64,000 nucleotides of DNA, taken from positions 33,820-97,819 of the forward strand of contig CAYLZD010000012.1 in the NCBI GenBank assembly GCA_964388275.1, read 5' to 3'. The first letter of the stretch is position 1. Each line of letters opens with the position of its first letter. The DNA comes from JARYLZ01 sp964388275. Lineage in GTDB: Bacteria > Bacteroidota > Ignavibacteria > SZUA-365. The translations under genes and the position numbers were made by a program. The notes below the pieces were generated by a model that did not search any database, had not been told where the DNA came from, and saw only the letters and a program-made list of their open reading frames with translations. Below, piece by piece: positions 36,752 through 45,468 of this stretch.

Positions 36752-37906
36752 ATGAAGCGCGACTATTACGATGTGCTCGGCGTAAGCCGCGGAGCATCCA
36801 CGGACGAGATCAAGAAGGCGTATCGTGCGCTGGCAATGAAATATCATCCGGACCGAAATCCGGGCGACGCGTCGGCCGAAGAGAAATTCAAGGAGGCGGC
36901 GGAGGCCTACGAAGCGCTCGGCAACGAAGATAAACGGAGGAAATACGACCAGTTCGGACACGACGGACTGCGGGGAGGCGACTTCGGCGGATTTTCTGAT
37001 ATCAACGACATCTTCAGCCGCTTTGGAGACATTTTCGGGGGAGCTTTCGGTGGAGGAATTTTCGACGAGATGTTCGGCGGAAGCAGAGGAGGACGGCAGC
37101 GCGGCCGCTCCGCTCTGCGCGGCTCGGACCTGAAGGCCGAGATTTCTCTGACGCTCGAGGAGATAGCCGAGGGTGTCGAGAAAACCCTGAAAGTGCGAAA
37201 GCAGGTCACGTGCGACAAATGCGACGGCAAGGGGGCCGAAAGCGGATCGGAAAGCATCCGCTGCGCTTCCTGCGGCGGGAGTGGAGAGATCCGCCACATG
37301 GCCAGATCGATTTTCGGACAGATCGTGAACGTGGTTCAATGCACGGCCTGCGGCGGCGAAGGACACGTGATCAAGAATCCCTGCGACAAATGCGGCGGCG
37401 ACGGGCGCGTCCCGGGCGAGAAAACGCTGAAAGTCAAGGTTCCTGCCGGCGCGGGCGACGGCAATTATATCCCGCTATCCGGACAGGGCAACGCCGGTCG
37501 CAAGGGCGGACCTCCGGGCGATTTGATCGTGACCCTCCACGAACTCGAGCATGACACATTCGAGAGGAATAACGACGACCTGATACTCGAGCTTTTCGTC
37601 AGCTATCCCGACGCGGTACTCGGTGCCGAAATCGAGGTCCCGACCATAAACGGCCGCGTCAAGCTCAAAATTCCAGCCGGCACTCCCTCCGGCAGAGTTT
37701 TGCGCATGAGGGAAAAAGGCATACCGCATCTGAACGGCCGCGGACGCGGAGACCAACTCGTGCGAGTGAACATTTTCGTGCCGACCAAACTATCGTCCCC
37801 CGTGCGCGAGAGCATACGGGAACTAAATTCTCTGCCGGGCGTACAACCGGGCGAGGAGCGGGCGAAGAAGAGCTTCCTGAACAGGGTGATCGACGCTTTC
37901 TCCTGA
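36752..37906 (+). CDS. dnaJ: chaperone DnaJ
   Basis: A 384-residue Hsp40. The J-domain carries HPD at residues 32-34 for stimulating DnaK ATPase, followed by a G/F-rich linker (about 74-115). The zinc-binding region has all four CXXCXGXG repeats, beginning at residues 154, 171, 197 and 211. The C-terminal substrate domains contain LTVLEELEH-like and NGRVKLKIPAGTPSGRVLR-type strands. AAGGATA precedes the ATG, 19 bases after grpE. Third gene of the CIRCE-controlled operon. Confidence 0.97.
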   Translation: MKRDYYDVLGVSRGASTDEIKKAYRALAMKYHPDRNPGDASAEEKFKEAAEAYEALGNEDKRRKYDQFGHDGLRGGDFGGFSDINDIFSRFGDIFGGAFGGGIFDEMFGGSRGGRQRGRSALRGSDLKAEISLTLEEIAEGVEKTLKVRKQVTCDKCDGKGAESGSESIRCASCGGSGEIRHMARSIFGQIVNVVQCTACGGEGHVIKNPCDKCGGDGRVPGEKTLKVKVPAGAGDGNYIPLSGQGNAGRKGGPPGDLIVTLHELEHDTFERNNDDLILELFVSYPDAVLGAEIEVPTINGRVKLKIPAGTPSGRVLRMREKGIPHLNGRGRGDQLVRVNIFVPTKLSSPVRESIRELNSLPGVQPGEERAKKSFLNRVIDAFS

Positions 37907-37962
37907 CGGACCCGTTACTTTAAGGCAGCGGGAAGGATTTTCACCTGACCGGGGAGACCGCC

Positions 37963-38442
37963 ATGAAAAAGTTGATAGGTTTCGGCAGAGCGATCGGATT
38001 CACGCGGAATGAAACCGCGGTAATCATCTTCCTCTCGGCGGCCGCCGCCGCGGGCGGATTAATCCGCTTCCTTTCTCCGCCGGCGAGCAGGCGCGACTAC
38101 GCCGAGGCATACCGGATTCACGACTCCGTTTTCGCGGCTCGCGCAGCGGCGGCCGCCGTGCGCGAGGATGCCCTGCGCCGGCCGGAGAACGAAACAGCCC
38201 GGCGACCTGCCCCGAAGGAACGCCCCTTGGAAGCATCGCCGGCTCGTCCGGCGGATCTCAACCGTGCCGGCCCTCGGCAGCTCGAGGCAATCCCGGGAAT
38301 CGGGCCGTCCATCGCCGGCCGCATACTCGAGTACCGTGAGAGAAACGGCCCTTTCACCTCCGTGGACGAGCTCCGGAAGGTGTCGGGCATAGGTCCGAAA
38401 ACATATGAACGAATAAAACCTTATCTTCGTGTCGGAGAATAG
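37963..38442 (+). CDS. ComEA-like membrane-anchored helix-hairpin-helix protein
   Basis: A 159-residue protein with one membrane helix (about residues 16-38), an Ala/Arg/Pro-rich linker, and a C-terminal double HhH DNA-binding domain with GIGPSIAGR (112-120) and GIGPKTYER (142-150). This is the layout of ComEA, which binds incoming DNA in the periplasm during transformation. Single-domain relatives have unclear roles. It lies 56 bases after dnaJ and before a PilM-like gene; no comEC is seen here. Confidence 0.8.
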   Translation: MKKLIGFGRAIGFTRNETAVIIFLSAAAAAGGLIRFLSPPASRRDYAEAYRIHDSVFAARAAAAAVREDALRRPENETARRPAPKERPLEASPARPADLNRAGPRQLEAIPGIGPSIAGRILEYRERNGPFTSVDELRKVSGIGPKTYERIKPYLRVGE

Positions 38443-38504
38443 CCGCTCACGGCCGCCTGTCTCGCGGGCGGCTGTGCGGACGCGGCGAGCGGCACAGACA
38501 AAAC

Positions 38505-39431
38505 ATGTCCGTCGTACATCACATAGGCGTGGAAATCACAGAGGGCGAGTTCCGTCTTGCGGAAGTTCGCTTCGTTGACGGATATCCGCTCGTGCTCAGA
38601 TGCGACTCAATGGAAACCAGCCGCAATTTCGCTTCCGCCGTCCTCCACGAAGCGCCTTACTCCCGGGATCTGGCCAGGGAATTCCTGACGGATTTCGCGC
38701 GCCTGCTGCACGGCCGTCCGCTTTTCTCAAGCAGTCTGTCTTTCGTGCTGCCGGCGTCCGCGCCTGTGCTGGAGACGATCCCGATCGACGATCGGCTCGG
38801 TCCCGACGAAACCCGCACACAGCTGGAATGGGCGTGCGGAATTTTGGGCGGACGCCCGATTGGAGCTCCCTATCAAATTTTCACGCAACCGTTGTTCAGA
38901 GAGCCGAAAACAGGCGCCATGCTGGTGGCCGCGATACCTCAGGACACGATAAATTTCCTGAAGGCGGCAGGCGGGCATCTGATGCTGGAAGTGCCGTCGA
39001 TAGAGATCGATCACTTCCTTTTTGAAAGCGTGCTCTGCGGAGACTCCTCCGAGGGCGATTTCAAGGCGGTTATGGGTCTCGCGCCGCGTCGCTGCTCCGC
39101 CAGCGTGCTGGACGGCAGCCGTTATGTCGGCTTTTACAGACGCGCGGTCGAGCGCAATGAGAATTCTCTCAGAAGCGCGTTGGCTATTCTGAAGGAACTG
39201 CTCGAGGCGGCGCCGGTCACGGTCCGCGACGCCGGGATTTACGGTCCGGACGCCGATGAAGCCGCGGCGCGCGAACTCCGCTCGTTGCTCGCAATCCCGG
39301 TGAGAACGCTGAAACCCATCGGGCGCCTTCCCTTCCTGTCAGGCAGCCTGGCCCAGGAAGCCGGAGCAAAACCGGGCCACACATACAGCGCGGCGCTGTA
39401 CGCCGCCATGAAGGGAGCAGCATGCGGGTAA
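38505..39431 (+). CDS. PilM/GspL-like actin-fold protein, function uncertain
   Basis: A 308-residue protein resembling the cytoplasmic actin-like domain of PilM or GspL. It opens with IGVEITEGEFRLAEVRFVDG, has LSFVLPASAPVLETIPID (the position where PilM reads LP.S.V..R.IE.P), and ends YSAALYAAMKG. Similarity is visual and weak. No pilus assembly genes (pilNOQ) are adjacent, although a ComEA-like gene precedes it. The last 10 bases overlap rsmD, so the two are probably cotranscribed. Confidence 0.5.
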   Translation: MSVVHHIGVEITEGEFRLAEVRFVDGYPLVLRCDSMETSRNFASAVLHEAPYSRDLAREFLTDFARLLHGRPLFSSSLSFVLPASAPVLETIPIDDRLGPDETRTQLEWACGILGGRPIGAPYQIFTQPLFREPKTGAMLVAAIPQDTINFLKAAGGHLMLEVPSIEIDHFLFESVLCGDSSEGDFKAVMGLAPRRCSASVLDGSRYVGFYRRAVERNENSLRSALAILKELLEAAPVTVRDAGIYGPDADEAAARELRSLLAIPVRTLKPIGRLPFLSGSLAQEAGAKPGHTYSAALYAAMKGAACG

Positions 39432-39967
39432 TTTCCGGCGCATTCAAGGGCCGCATTTTGCGGGCGCCACGCTCATTGGCTTTCAGGCCGACGACGGACA
39501 GGGTCAAGGAAACGCTGTTCAACATTCTGGCCGCTCGGATGGCGATGGACGGAGTGCGCGTATGCGACCTCTTCGCGGGCAGCGGCAGCCTCGGTATCGA
39601 GGCGTTGAGCAGAGGCGCGGCAAGGGCATGTTTCGTCGAGAACGACCGCGGTTCGCTCAAAATACTGAACGAGAATGTGCGCGTACTCGGCCTGGAAAAA
39701 GTCAGCGAGGTGCTGGCGATGTCCGTCGAACGTTTCCTCTCCGGGGCGTCCGCGGTATTCGACCTGTTTCTCGCCGACCCGCCGTACAGTTCCGACAGCA
39801 TACCTACCTTGCTTGAACTGATTTCAGCCCGCGGCTTGTTGTCGGGCGGCGGACTTCTCTGCGCGGAACACGATGGTCGCAACCCGCCGCGAATTCACCC
39901 GGACTGGAAGGTCGAGAGCAAGAGAAACTTCGGCACGACGGGACTTCTGATACTGGCGCAAAAGTAG
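39422..39967 (+). CDS. rsmD: 16S rRNA (guanine966-N2)-methyltransferase
   Basis: A 181-residue SAM-dependent enzyme. It begins MRVISGAFKGRILRAP, includes PTTDRVKETLFNIL, the SAM loop CDLFAGSGSLGIEALSRGA and the catalytic DPPY, all RsmD hallmarks. It modifies G966 of 16S rRNA during 30S assembly. It overlaps the PilM-like gene by 10 bases and precedes coaD by 20 bases, a common bacterial gene pair. Confidence 0.94.
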   Translation: MRVISGAFKGRILRAPRSLAFRPTTDRVKETLFNILAARMAMDGVRVCDLFAGSGSLGIEALSRGAARACFVENDRGSLKILNENVRVLGLEKVSEVLAMSVERFLSGASAVFDLFLADPPYSSDSIPTLLELISARGLLSGGGLLCAEHDGRNPPRIHPDWKVESKRNFGTTGLLILAQK

Positions 39968-39987
39968 AAACAGCGAGAGAAGCTTAA

Positions 39988-40464
39988 ATGAAAACAGCCG
40001 TCTACCCTGGTTCATTCGATCCCGTGACATACGGGCACCTGGATGTTCTCAACCGGGCGCTGGCTCTTTTTGACAGTGTTATAGTAACCGTCGCCAGGAA
40101 TCCCGGCAAGACATCGCTGTTCACCGCCGAGGAACGCGCGGGACTGATTGTGGACGCCACAGCGGGAATCGCGGGCGTTTCGGTCAGGACTTTCGACGGA
40201 TTGATTGTGGATTTCGCGAGAGAACACGGCGCGGCGGCCCTGCTTCGGGGGCTTCGCGCGTTGTCGGATTTCGAGTTCGAATTCCAGATGGCGCTGATGA
40301 ACAGAAAACTGGCCCTGGACATAGAAACGGTTTTTCTCATGCCGAATGAGAAGTTCACATACTTGAATTCGTCCATCATACGGGAACTCGCCCGCCTGCG
40401 TGTGGATGTTTCCGAATTCGTGCCCCCGAACGTGCTGAGGGCTTTGAACGACAAGTTTTCCTGA
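39988..40464 (+). CDS. coaD: phosphopantetheine adenylyltransferase
   Basis: A 158-residue nucleotidyltransferase for the penultimate step of coenzyme A synthesis (4'-phosphopantetheine + ATP to dephospho-CoA). GSFDPVTYGHLDVL near the N-terminus carries the (H/T)xGH motif, with H17. RGLRALSDFEFEFQMALMNR is the standard substrate-binding segment, and NSSIIREL replaces ISSTxVKE. Length is typical. It follows rsmD directly. Confidence 0.97.
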   Translation: MKTAVYPGSFDPVTYGHLDVLNRALALFDSVIVTVARNPGKTSLFTAEERAGLIVDATAGIAGVSVRTFDGLIVDFAREHGAAALLRGLRALSDFEFEFQMALMNRKLALDIETVFLMPNEKFTYLNSSIIRELARLRVDVSEFVPPNVLRALNDKFS

Positions 40465-40527
40465 AACCGATTCATGACGCTTTTCCGACCGTCATAACTA
40501 ATCCGTCAGCAATACATTTACAGATCC

Positions 40528-40806
40528 ATGCCAACCTACGAATACAGATGCCCGGCCTGCGGGTATTACCTGGAAGTTTTTCAGAACATGAAGGACGAGC
40601 CGCTCACCGAGTGCCCGCGATGTAAAACCGCCTCGCTCCAGAGACTCATCGGCGCGGGCGCCGGACTCCTGTTCAAAGGCTCCGGCTTCTACCTGACCGA
40701 CTACAGGAAATCATCCGCCGCCCCTTCGAGCGGGAACAAGGAGACAAAGTCTACGACACCCAAGCCCGAGCCCCCGGCAGGCAAGAAGGAAACGGATTCA
40801 GCTTAA
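40528..40806 (+). CDS. FmdB-family zinc-ribbon protein
   Basis: A 92-residue protein. MPTYEYRCPACGYYLEVFQ followed by CPRCK at about residue 31 forms the FmdB/CxxC_CxxC zinc ribbon, then GLLFKGSGFYLTDYR and a disordered Pro/Lys tail. The family is widespread and often annotated as a regulator on weak grounds. Its stop (TAA) shares the palindrome TTAA with the stop of the convergent GT9 gene, so the two coding ends overlap by 4 bases. Confidence 0.9.
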   Translation: MPTYEYRCPACGYYLEVFQNMKDEPLTECPRCKTASLQRLIGAGAGLLFKGSGFYLTDYRKSSAAPSSGNKETKSTTPKPEPPAGKKETDSA

Positions 40807-41840
40807 CGCGTCGCGCCGGCTACACGCGGGGGCTTCCGGTCCGACAACACCTTCCTCGCGGCCGAAATCACGCTCGTGGAGGCAAGTTCTCTCATGCACT
40901 CGAAAGTGCCGATGGGACAGCGCCGCCCGCCGTGGGCGCCGCAGGGCCTGCAATCCAGGTCTTCAAGTTGAACTACTCCGCCCGGCACTCCGAAGGGTGC
41001 GAAGCCGAGTTCGGGTGTCGTGGCGCCGAATATCGCGATGACGGGAGTCCCCATGGCTGAAGCCATGTGCACGGGGGCGCTGTCGTTGCTGACGAGCAGC
41101 GCGGACATTCCGATAAGCGCGGCCGAAGCAGTCAGCGACAGCCGTCCGGCCGCGTTGACGCAGGAGGCCGCGCCGGATCTGATCCTGACTTCCTCGCAAA
41201 GGACTCTGTCGGCGGCCCCGCCGATCAGCACGACGCGGTAATCACGCCCGAGATCGGCTGCCAACTCCGCAAAACCAACCGCCGTCCATCTTTTAGTGGC
41301 CCAGACGGATCCCGGCGCGATACATACGCAGGGCGCGCCGTCGTGATTTCCCGCAACAGCGGCGGCCGCTTCCCTGTCCGCCACTGAGGGATAGAGTCTC
41401 GGGGCGCGCTTCAGATCGACGCCGCCGGCGATCGCCGAGAGTAGCGACAGATTTCTTTCCACCTCATGACGCTCCCCTGCATAACGCACCCGCTCGGTGA
41501 AAAGAGGCGCCCCCGCCGAGCGGTCGAACGATACGCGTATCGGCGCGCCTGTAATCGCGGCGAGGACGGCGCTGCGCATCGAGCGGTGAGGACACAACAC
41601 GACGTCGTAGCGAGCTGATGACAAGAGTCGGGCCATTTTCCAGAAACCTCCGGCGCCGCGCTTGTCGTACGGAAGCACCCTCGATACGTCGGGATGATTG
41701 TCGAGAAGCTGGGCGGACGCCGGAATACACAGCATATCGACGCTCGCATCGGGGTAGAGCCGGCGAACCTCCGCCGCCACAGGTAGAGCGAGGATAAGAT
41801 CTCCCGCGAACGCCGTTTGAACGACGAGGAAGCGCTTCAT
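40803..41840 (-). CDS. GT9 heptosyltransferase-like glycosyltransferase
   Basis: A 345-residue GT-B enzyme of the ADP-heptose:LPS heptosyltransferase family. It begins MKRFLVVQTAFAGDLILALP and includes CIAPGSVWATKRW and VSNDSAPVHMASAMGTPVIA, both diagnostic. A Cys-rich segment near residues 300-320 (CRPC, then CPIG and ECM) is seen in many relatives. It likely adds a heptose or related sugar to the LPS core at the cytoplasmic face. The start overlaps the stop of the upstream acyltransferase gene by 4 bases. Confidence 0.9.
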   Translation of the reverse strand: MKRFLVVQTAFAGDLILALPVAAEVRRLYPDASVDMLCIPASAQLLDNHPDVSRVLPYDKRGAGGFWKMARLLSSARYDVVLCPHRSMRSAVLAAITGAPIRVSFDRSAGAPLFTERVRYAGERHEVERNLSLLSAIAGGVDLKRAPRLYPSVADREAAAAVAGNHDGAPCVCIAPGSVWATKRWTAVGFAELAADLGRDYRVVLIGGAADRVLCEEVRIRSGAASCVNAAGRLSLTASAALIGMSALLVSNDSAPVHMASAMGTPVIAIFGATTPELGFAPFGVPGGVVQLEDLDCRPCGAHGGRRCPIGTFECMRELASTSVISAARKVLSDRKPPRVAGATR

Positions 41841-42748
41841 GGTCGAGTAATCGCGGAATCCGTGGAATCGGGTGGCGGGGCGTGCTTCCAGCGCCTATGC
41901 TGCCACAGCCAGTCGCCTGGATTCGCGGCTATGCGCCTCTCCAGCGCTTCCACGTGCCTGCGTGTCAGTTCCCTTATGTTTTGTTCGCTCGGCCCGTTCA
42001 GATCCGAAGTCGGGATTTCTTCTATGTGCGCCGTGTAGTTGCCGTCCTCGCGACGATCGGCCGTGGCGAGCAAAACTGCCGCTCCGGTCTTGAGCGCGAA
42101 CACCGCGGGACCTTCGTATGTTGCGGCCGGCCGGCCGAGGAAGGGAAGAAACAGCCCTCCACCGGGGCCGCTCTGGTCGGCAATCATCGCCAGGACGCCG
42201 TGTTCGCGGAGTGTGCGTATCGATTCGCGGACCGCGGCGCGCATCGGAACCACGCGGTTCCCGAAGAGGGTCCTGTACGACTCGACGAGGCGGTCGACGT
42301 AAGGATTGTGCAGGGGATGCACCACAACGGTGAAACGCAGGCCGAAAAGGCGGGCGGCGAGTATGCAGAGCCATTCCCAATTTCCGTAATGGCCGGACAT
42401 GACGATGACTCCGCGACCCCTGCGAAAAGCGCTCTCGAAAATTTCACGATCCCGCAATTGAAGAATCGCGGACGCGTCTTCATCCCGGATGCGCGATGTC
42501 CACATCAACTCGAAGACGGTGGTGAAGAGATTCCTGTACGATCTGCGGGCCGTGCGCAGCGCCTCGCGTCGGCTCAGTTCGGGAAAAGCCGCCATGAGCT
42601 GCCGGGCGGTCAGTTGTTTTCTTACCGGGGCCAGAAAGAACACGGCGTCGGCGAAGCAGCGGGCCGCGCGCCGAACCGCGCCCAAAGGAAGCTTCTGCAG
42701 CATCCAGGCGATGGATGCGAACGCCGCGTATTCGATACGGTGCTTCAT
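41837..42748 (-). CDS. LpxL/HtrB-like lipid A acyltransferase
   Basis: A 303-residue inner-membrane acyltransferase with one N-terminal hydrophobic segment. The active-site HX4E motif appears in SGHYGNWEW (about residues 118-126), and downstream RFTVVVHPLHNPYVDRLV and MIADQSGPGGGLFLPFLG are typical of the family. It should transfer a secondary acyl chain to lipid A. It overlaps the GT9 gene by 4 bases, so lipid A acylation and core extension are co-encoded. Confidence 0.9.
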   Translation of the reverse strand: MKHRIEYAAFASIAWMLQKLPLGAVRRAARCFADAVFFLAPVRKQLTARQLMAAFPELSRREALRTARRSYRNLFTTVFELMWTSRIRDEDASAILQLRDREIFESAFRRGRGVIVMSGHYGNWEWLCILAARLFGLRFTVVVHPLHNPYVDRLVESYRTLFGNRVVPMRAAVRESIRTLREHGVLAMIADQSGPGGGLFLPFLGRPAATYEGPAVFALKTGAAVLLATADRREDGNYTAHIEEIPTSDLNGPSEQNIRELTRRHVEALERRIAANPGDWLWQHRRWKHAPPPDSTDSAITRP

Positions 42749-42797
42749 GGGATTCCAGGCGGTTGCCGCTTCCCCCCGTTAAGACGGACGATACGGG

Positions 42798-44165
42798 TCA
42801 GCGGGTCTTGATGAACTGCTGCCAGTTGGGATTGCTCAATTCACTGCGTAGCGTGGAGTGTACAAGCTCGAGTTCGTTGAAACCGCCCCTGTCGATGAAA
42901 ATGAATTCCACTCCGCCCTGGAGGTTGTCGTAGGTCCACCGTTCATAAGGTTTAGCGTCGCTCTCCACCTGGTTGCGTTCTATGTAATCCGGCGGACCGT
43001 AAGTGACGTAAATGCGTCCCCGGTCCGTTTTCCAGCCGGGCCGGTAAGCCGTGCGGAACTGCTCGCTTGCGACCCGGACCCTGTTCGTGTACTCGATGAA
43101 CAATTCGTTCTCCGAGGTAGCGGGATCCGTATCGCGCGAGTTCCAGAACGTCGTCATGAATTTCCGTTTCGGTTCCGCCCCGCGAAGGGCCTTCCAGGTG
43201 TTCCGCTCGTCTCCGGTCGCGATGTAGGTGGCGGCGGCGAAATGATTGTCCAGTTCGTCCTCGGAGAGCGCGGCGAATTCAAAGGCAATGGACGATGCCG
43301 TCTGCATCGCCTGCACCGTATCCACTTTCGCATCGGGATTGTAGATGTGGAAGCGCTTGCTCTGTGATACCTTCATGGCGCCGAGAGTGTCGCCGTACGA
43401 AAGTATCAATGTGTACGTTCCGCTTGCGAGTTCGGAAACATTCAATGCGCCGGCTTCGACACGCGAGGCATGCCTGCCGCTTTTGCGCTGGGATTTCGTC
43501 AGTACCGTGCCTCCCCAGGATGTGACCACCTCGGATCTCAGGACATATGAATCCAGATCGCCGTTATAGAGCTCCGAGTAGTAATAGAGCACCGGCTGGG
43601 AACGGCCGTATAAAATGGTGGGATTGGGCACGGCTTCCAGCGTGTTTTTGTAGAAGATGTTGCTCGTGTCCCGGTCAATTTGCCTGAGGGAGGCGCAGAG
43701 CTCGATGTCGCTGATGACCGGGGCTCGCAGCGGGAATTCCCGCACTTCGAACGGGAATTCAGCTGTGTCGCCGATGGCGCTCTGTGATTCATCCCTGGCC
43801 GATAATGAAAGCCGATAGCGCCCCGGAACCAAAGTGAAACTCACCTTGCCTATCATGAGCCTGTTGGCTGCGGCGTCGGCATCTGAAAATGCGACCGGCA
43901 CGCGCCAGACCCGGGAAATGGGATTCCCAGCCTCTCTATCGGCGGCTATCACTGCGGACATTATGACCGATCCCTTGAAGCCGCCTTCGTCCTGCTGAAG
44001 CGTTACCGCGTCCCTGGGAAAAGCATAATAGCACTCGAGAAAGCTGTTATCGCCGTCGTAACGGAACGCGGCCGCGTCCGCCCAGAGCCGGAAGTCCGAT
44101 TTTGGCTGTCCGAAGGCCGCCGAAAACGCGAAAACTAGCGCCGCAAGGCATGCATATTTGGTCAT
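42798..44165 (-). CDS. secreted GWxTD-domain protein
   Basis: A 455-residue exported protein started at MTKYACLAALVFAFSAAFGQ (ATG 44163-44165, GAGGA upstream); the frame upstream is not coding-like. After the signal peptide come beta-rich repeats with YYAFPRD and AVIAADREAGNPISRVWRVP. The C-terminal domain has RPGWKTDRGRIYVTYGPPDY, the GWxTD motif found in Acidobacteria, Ignavibacteria and related groups, function unknown. It follows the PorV-like gene on the same strand, about 190 bases downstream. Confidence 0.85.
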   Translation of the reverse strand: MTKYACLAALVFAFSAAFGQPKSDFRLWADAAAFRYDGDNSFLECYYAFPRDAVTLQQDEGGFKGSVIMSAVIAADREAGNPISRVWRVPVAFSDADAAANRLMIGKVSFTLVPGRYRLSLSARDESQSAIGDTAEFPFEVREFPLRAPVISDIELCASLRQIDRDTSNIFYKNTLEAVPNPTILYGRSQPVLYYYSELYNGDLDSYVLRSEVVTSWGGTVLTKSQRKSGRHASRVEAGALNVSELASGTYTLILSYGDTLGAMKVSQSKRFHIYNPDAKVDTVQAMQTASSIAFEFAALSEDELDNHFAAATYIATGDERNTWKALRGAEPKRKFMTTFWNSRDTDPATSENELFIEYTNRVRVASEQFRTAYRPGWKTDRGRIYVTYGPPDYIERNQVESDAKPYERWTYDNLQGGVEFIFIDRGGFNELELVHSTLRSELSNPNWQQFIKTR

Positions 44166-44301
44166 GTCGTCCTCAAGTTTGCCATGCGGTAAAATACCTT
44201 CCGCATCTTTTGAAAACCAGCCGAATCGCCGGTAGCATCGGATTTGCGCTTGGGATCGCGCGCAGTGAGGTAAACGGTGCGGCGCGGCTGCTGGGTAAAC
44301 G

Positions 44302-44336
44302 AGCAGGGCCGGCCCCTTTTGAGGACCGGCCCCGCT
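44302..44336 (-). terminator. imperfect GC-rich hairpin after the PorV-like gene
   Basis: AGCAGGGCCGGCCCCT and AGGACCGGCCCCGCT form a long near-palindromic stem with a TTTG loop, 22 bases past the stop at 44358. No T-tract follows on the minus strand, so efficiency is uncertain; it may shield message ends. Confidence 0.5.
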
Positions 44337-44357
44337 GCATTCATTCAACAGCGGAAA

Positions 44358-45407
44358 TCAGAAGCCGATGTTCAGCGTAAACACGTGGCTGCCGCTGAAT
44401 ATCTCGCTCATGCGGTAGGCGTAATCGAGTCCGAGGACCAAGTCGCCGGTGTCGTAATTGACACCCGCGCCGAGAGCGCCGCTGTAGAGATAGGCATCCT
44501 CGTCGAAAGCGTCCGTGCCGGACTGCCCCGGGAAATTCCAGGAACCGCGAACGAAGAAAAGGTTCCGGAATGCATACTCGAGACCGACGCGGAACTGATC
44601 CGCCTGGAAGTTGTTGTTTTCAAACGCGCCCGAGACCATCAGCGAGTGCATCTCGGCGAGTGCGTAGTTGTAAGCGACGCCCAATTCCAGCGAAGTCGGC
44701 AGGCCGAAACCGGCCGCGTCGATTTTGAGGAGCTGTGCATCTCTTTTCATGTCGGTTTCATCCGCCCGTCTGTAGAGGCCCGGCCCGTCGTAAGTCATCG
44801 CGCCGCCGAGATGGCGGAGCGTGACGCCGAGCTGCAGGCCGCGTACCCCGGCGAGACCGTTGTACTGCACGCCGACGTCGAAAGCCATGCCGACAGCCGA
44901 AGCCCGGTCGATGGATTCCGAGACAAGATTCGCCGTGACGCCCGCGCGGATCCTGTCGGTCAGGGCTCTCGAGTATGTCAGACCGACTGTAATGAATGTA
45001 GGCGAGTATGTGCCGCGTGTTCCGTCGGGATTGCGCTCATCGGTAAGCACGATGTCGCCGAAAGAGATCGACTTCACCGAGAAACCGATATGACCGAAAC
45101 CCGAGAAATTCGCGCCAACGGCCGCGTAAGCCACGCCGATGTCTCCGATGAAGCTCATCTGCGAGAACATCACTTCGGCGCTTGACGCCGAAGCGGAGAG
45201 GCCCGCGGGGTTGTAATAGATCGCGTTGAGGCCGGTGATGCCCGCGGTATAGGAACTGCCGAGAGCGATTCCCCGCGCGCCGACCGGAATAAGAAGCTGT
45301 TCCCCGCTGGCGGTGCCTGTGCGATTGCCTCCGCCTGCAAGGGCCGCCGGACCCGAGAGGGCCAATACAACGGCGGCTGCCGTGATTAATGTGAGCAGTG
45401 TACGCAT
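44358..45407 (-). CDS. PorV/PorQ-family outer-membrane beta-barrel
   Basis: A 349-residue outer-membrane protein. I use the ATG at 45405-45407, since AAGGAG is 8-9 bases upstream; an earlier ATG is 6 codons before. After the signal peptide (…AALAGG) comes PVGARGIALGSSYTAGITGLNAIYYNPAGLSAS, the FadL-like opening of PorV/UPF0164 proteins (quoted here in pieces: ARGIALGSSY and YYNPAGL are the key parts). The C-terminus ends with aromatic F, as barrels do. PorV shuttles T9SS cargo; this paralogue directly follows a T9SS cargo gene, 61 bases away. Confidence 0.85.
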   Translation of the reverse strand: MRTLLTLITAAAVVLALSGPAALAGGGNRTGTASGEQLLIPVGARGIALGSSYTAGITGLNAIYYNPAGLSASASSAEVMFSQMSFIGDIGVAYAAVGANFSGFGHIGFSVKSISFGDIVLTDERNPDGTRGTYSPTFITVGLTYSRALTDRIRAGVTANLVSESIDRASAVGMAFDVGVQYNGLAGVRGLQLGVTLRHLGGAMTYDGPGLYRRADETDMKRDAQLLKIDAAGFGLPTSLELGVAYNYALAEMHSLMVSGAFENNNFQADQFRVGLEYAFRNLFFVRGSWNFPGQSGTDAFDEDAYLYSGALGAGVNYDTGDLVLGLDYAYRMSEIFSGSHVFTLNIGF

Positions 45408-45468
45408 AGTGGGATTCTCCTTCATGCTTTTCGATTCAATCTACCGTTCGCTTGTTTCCGTTTCGATC

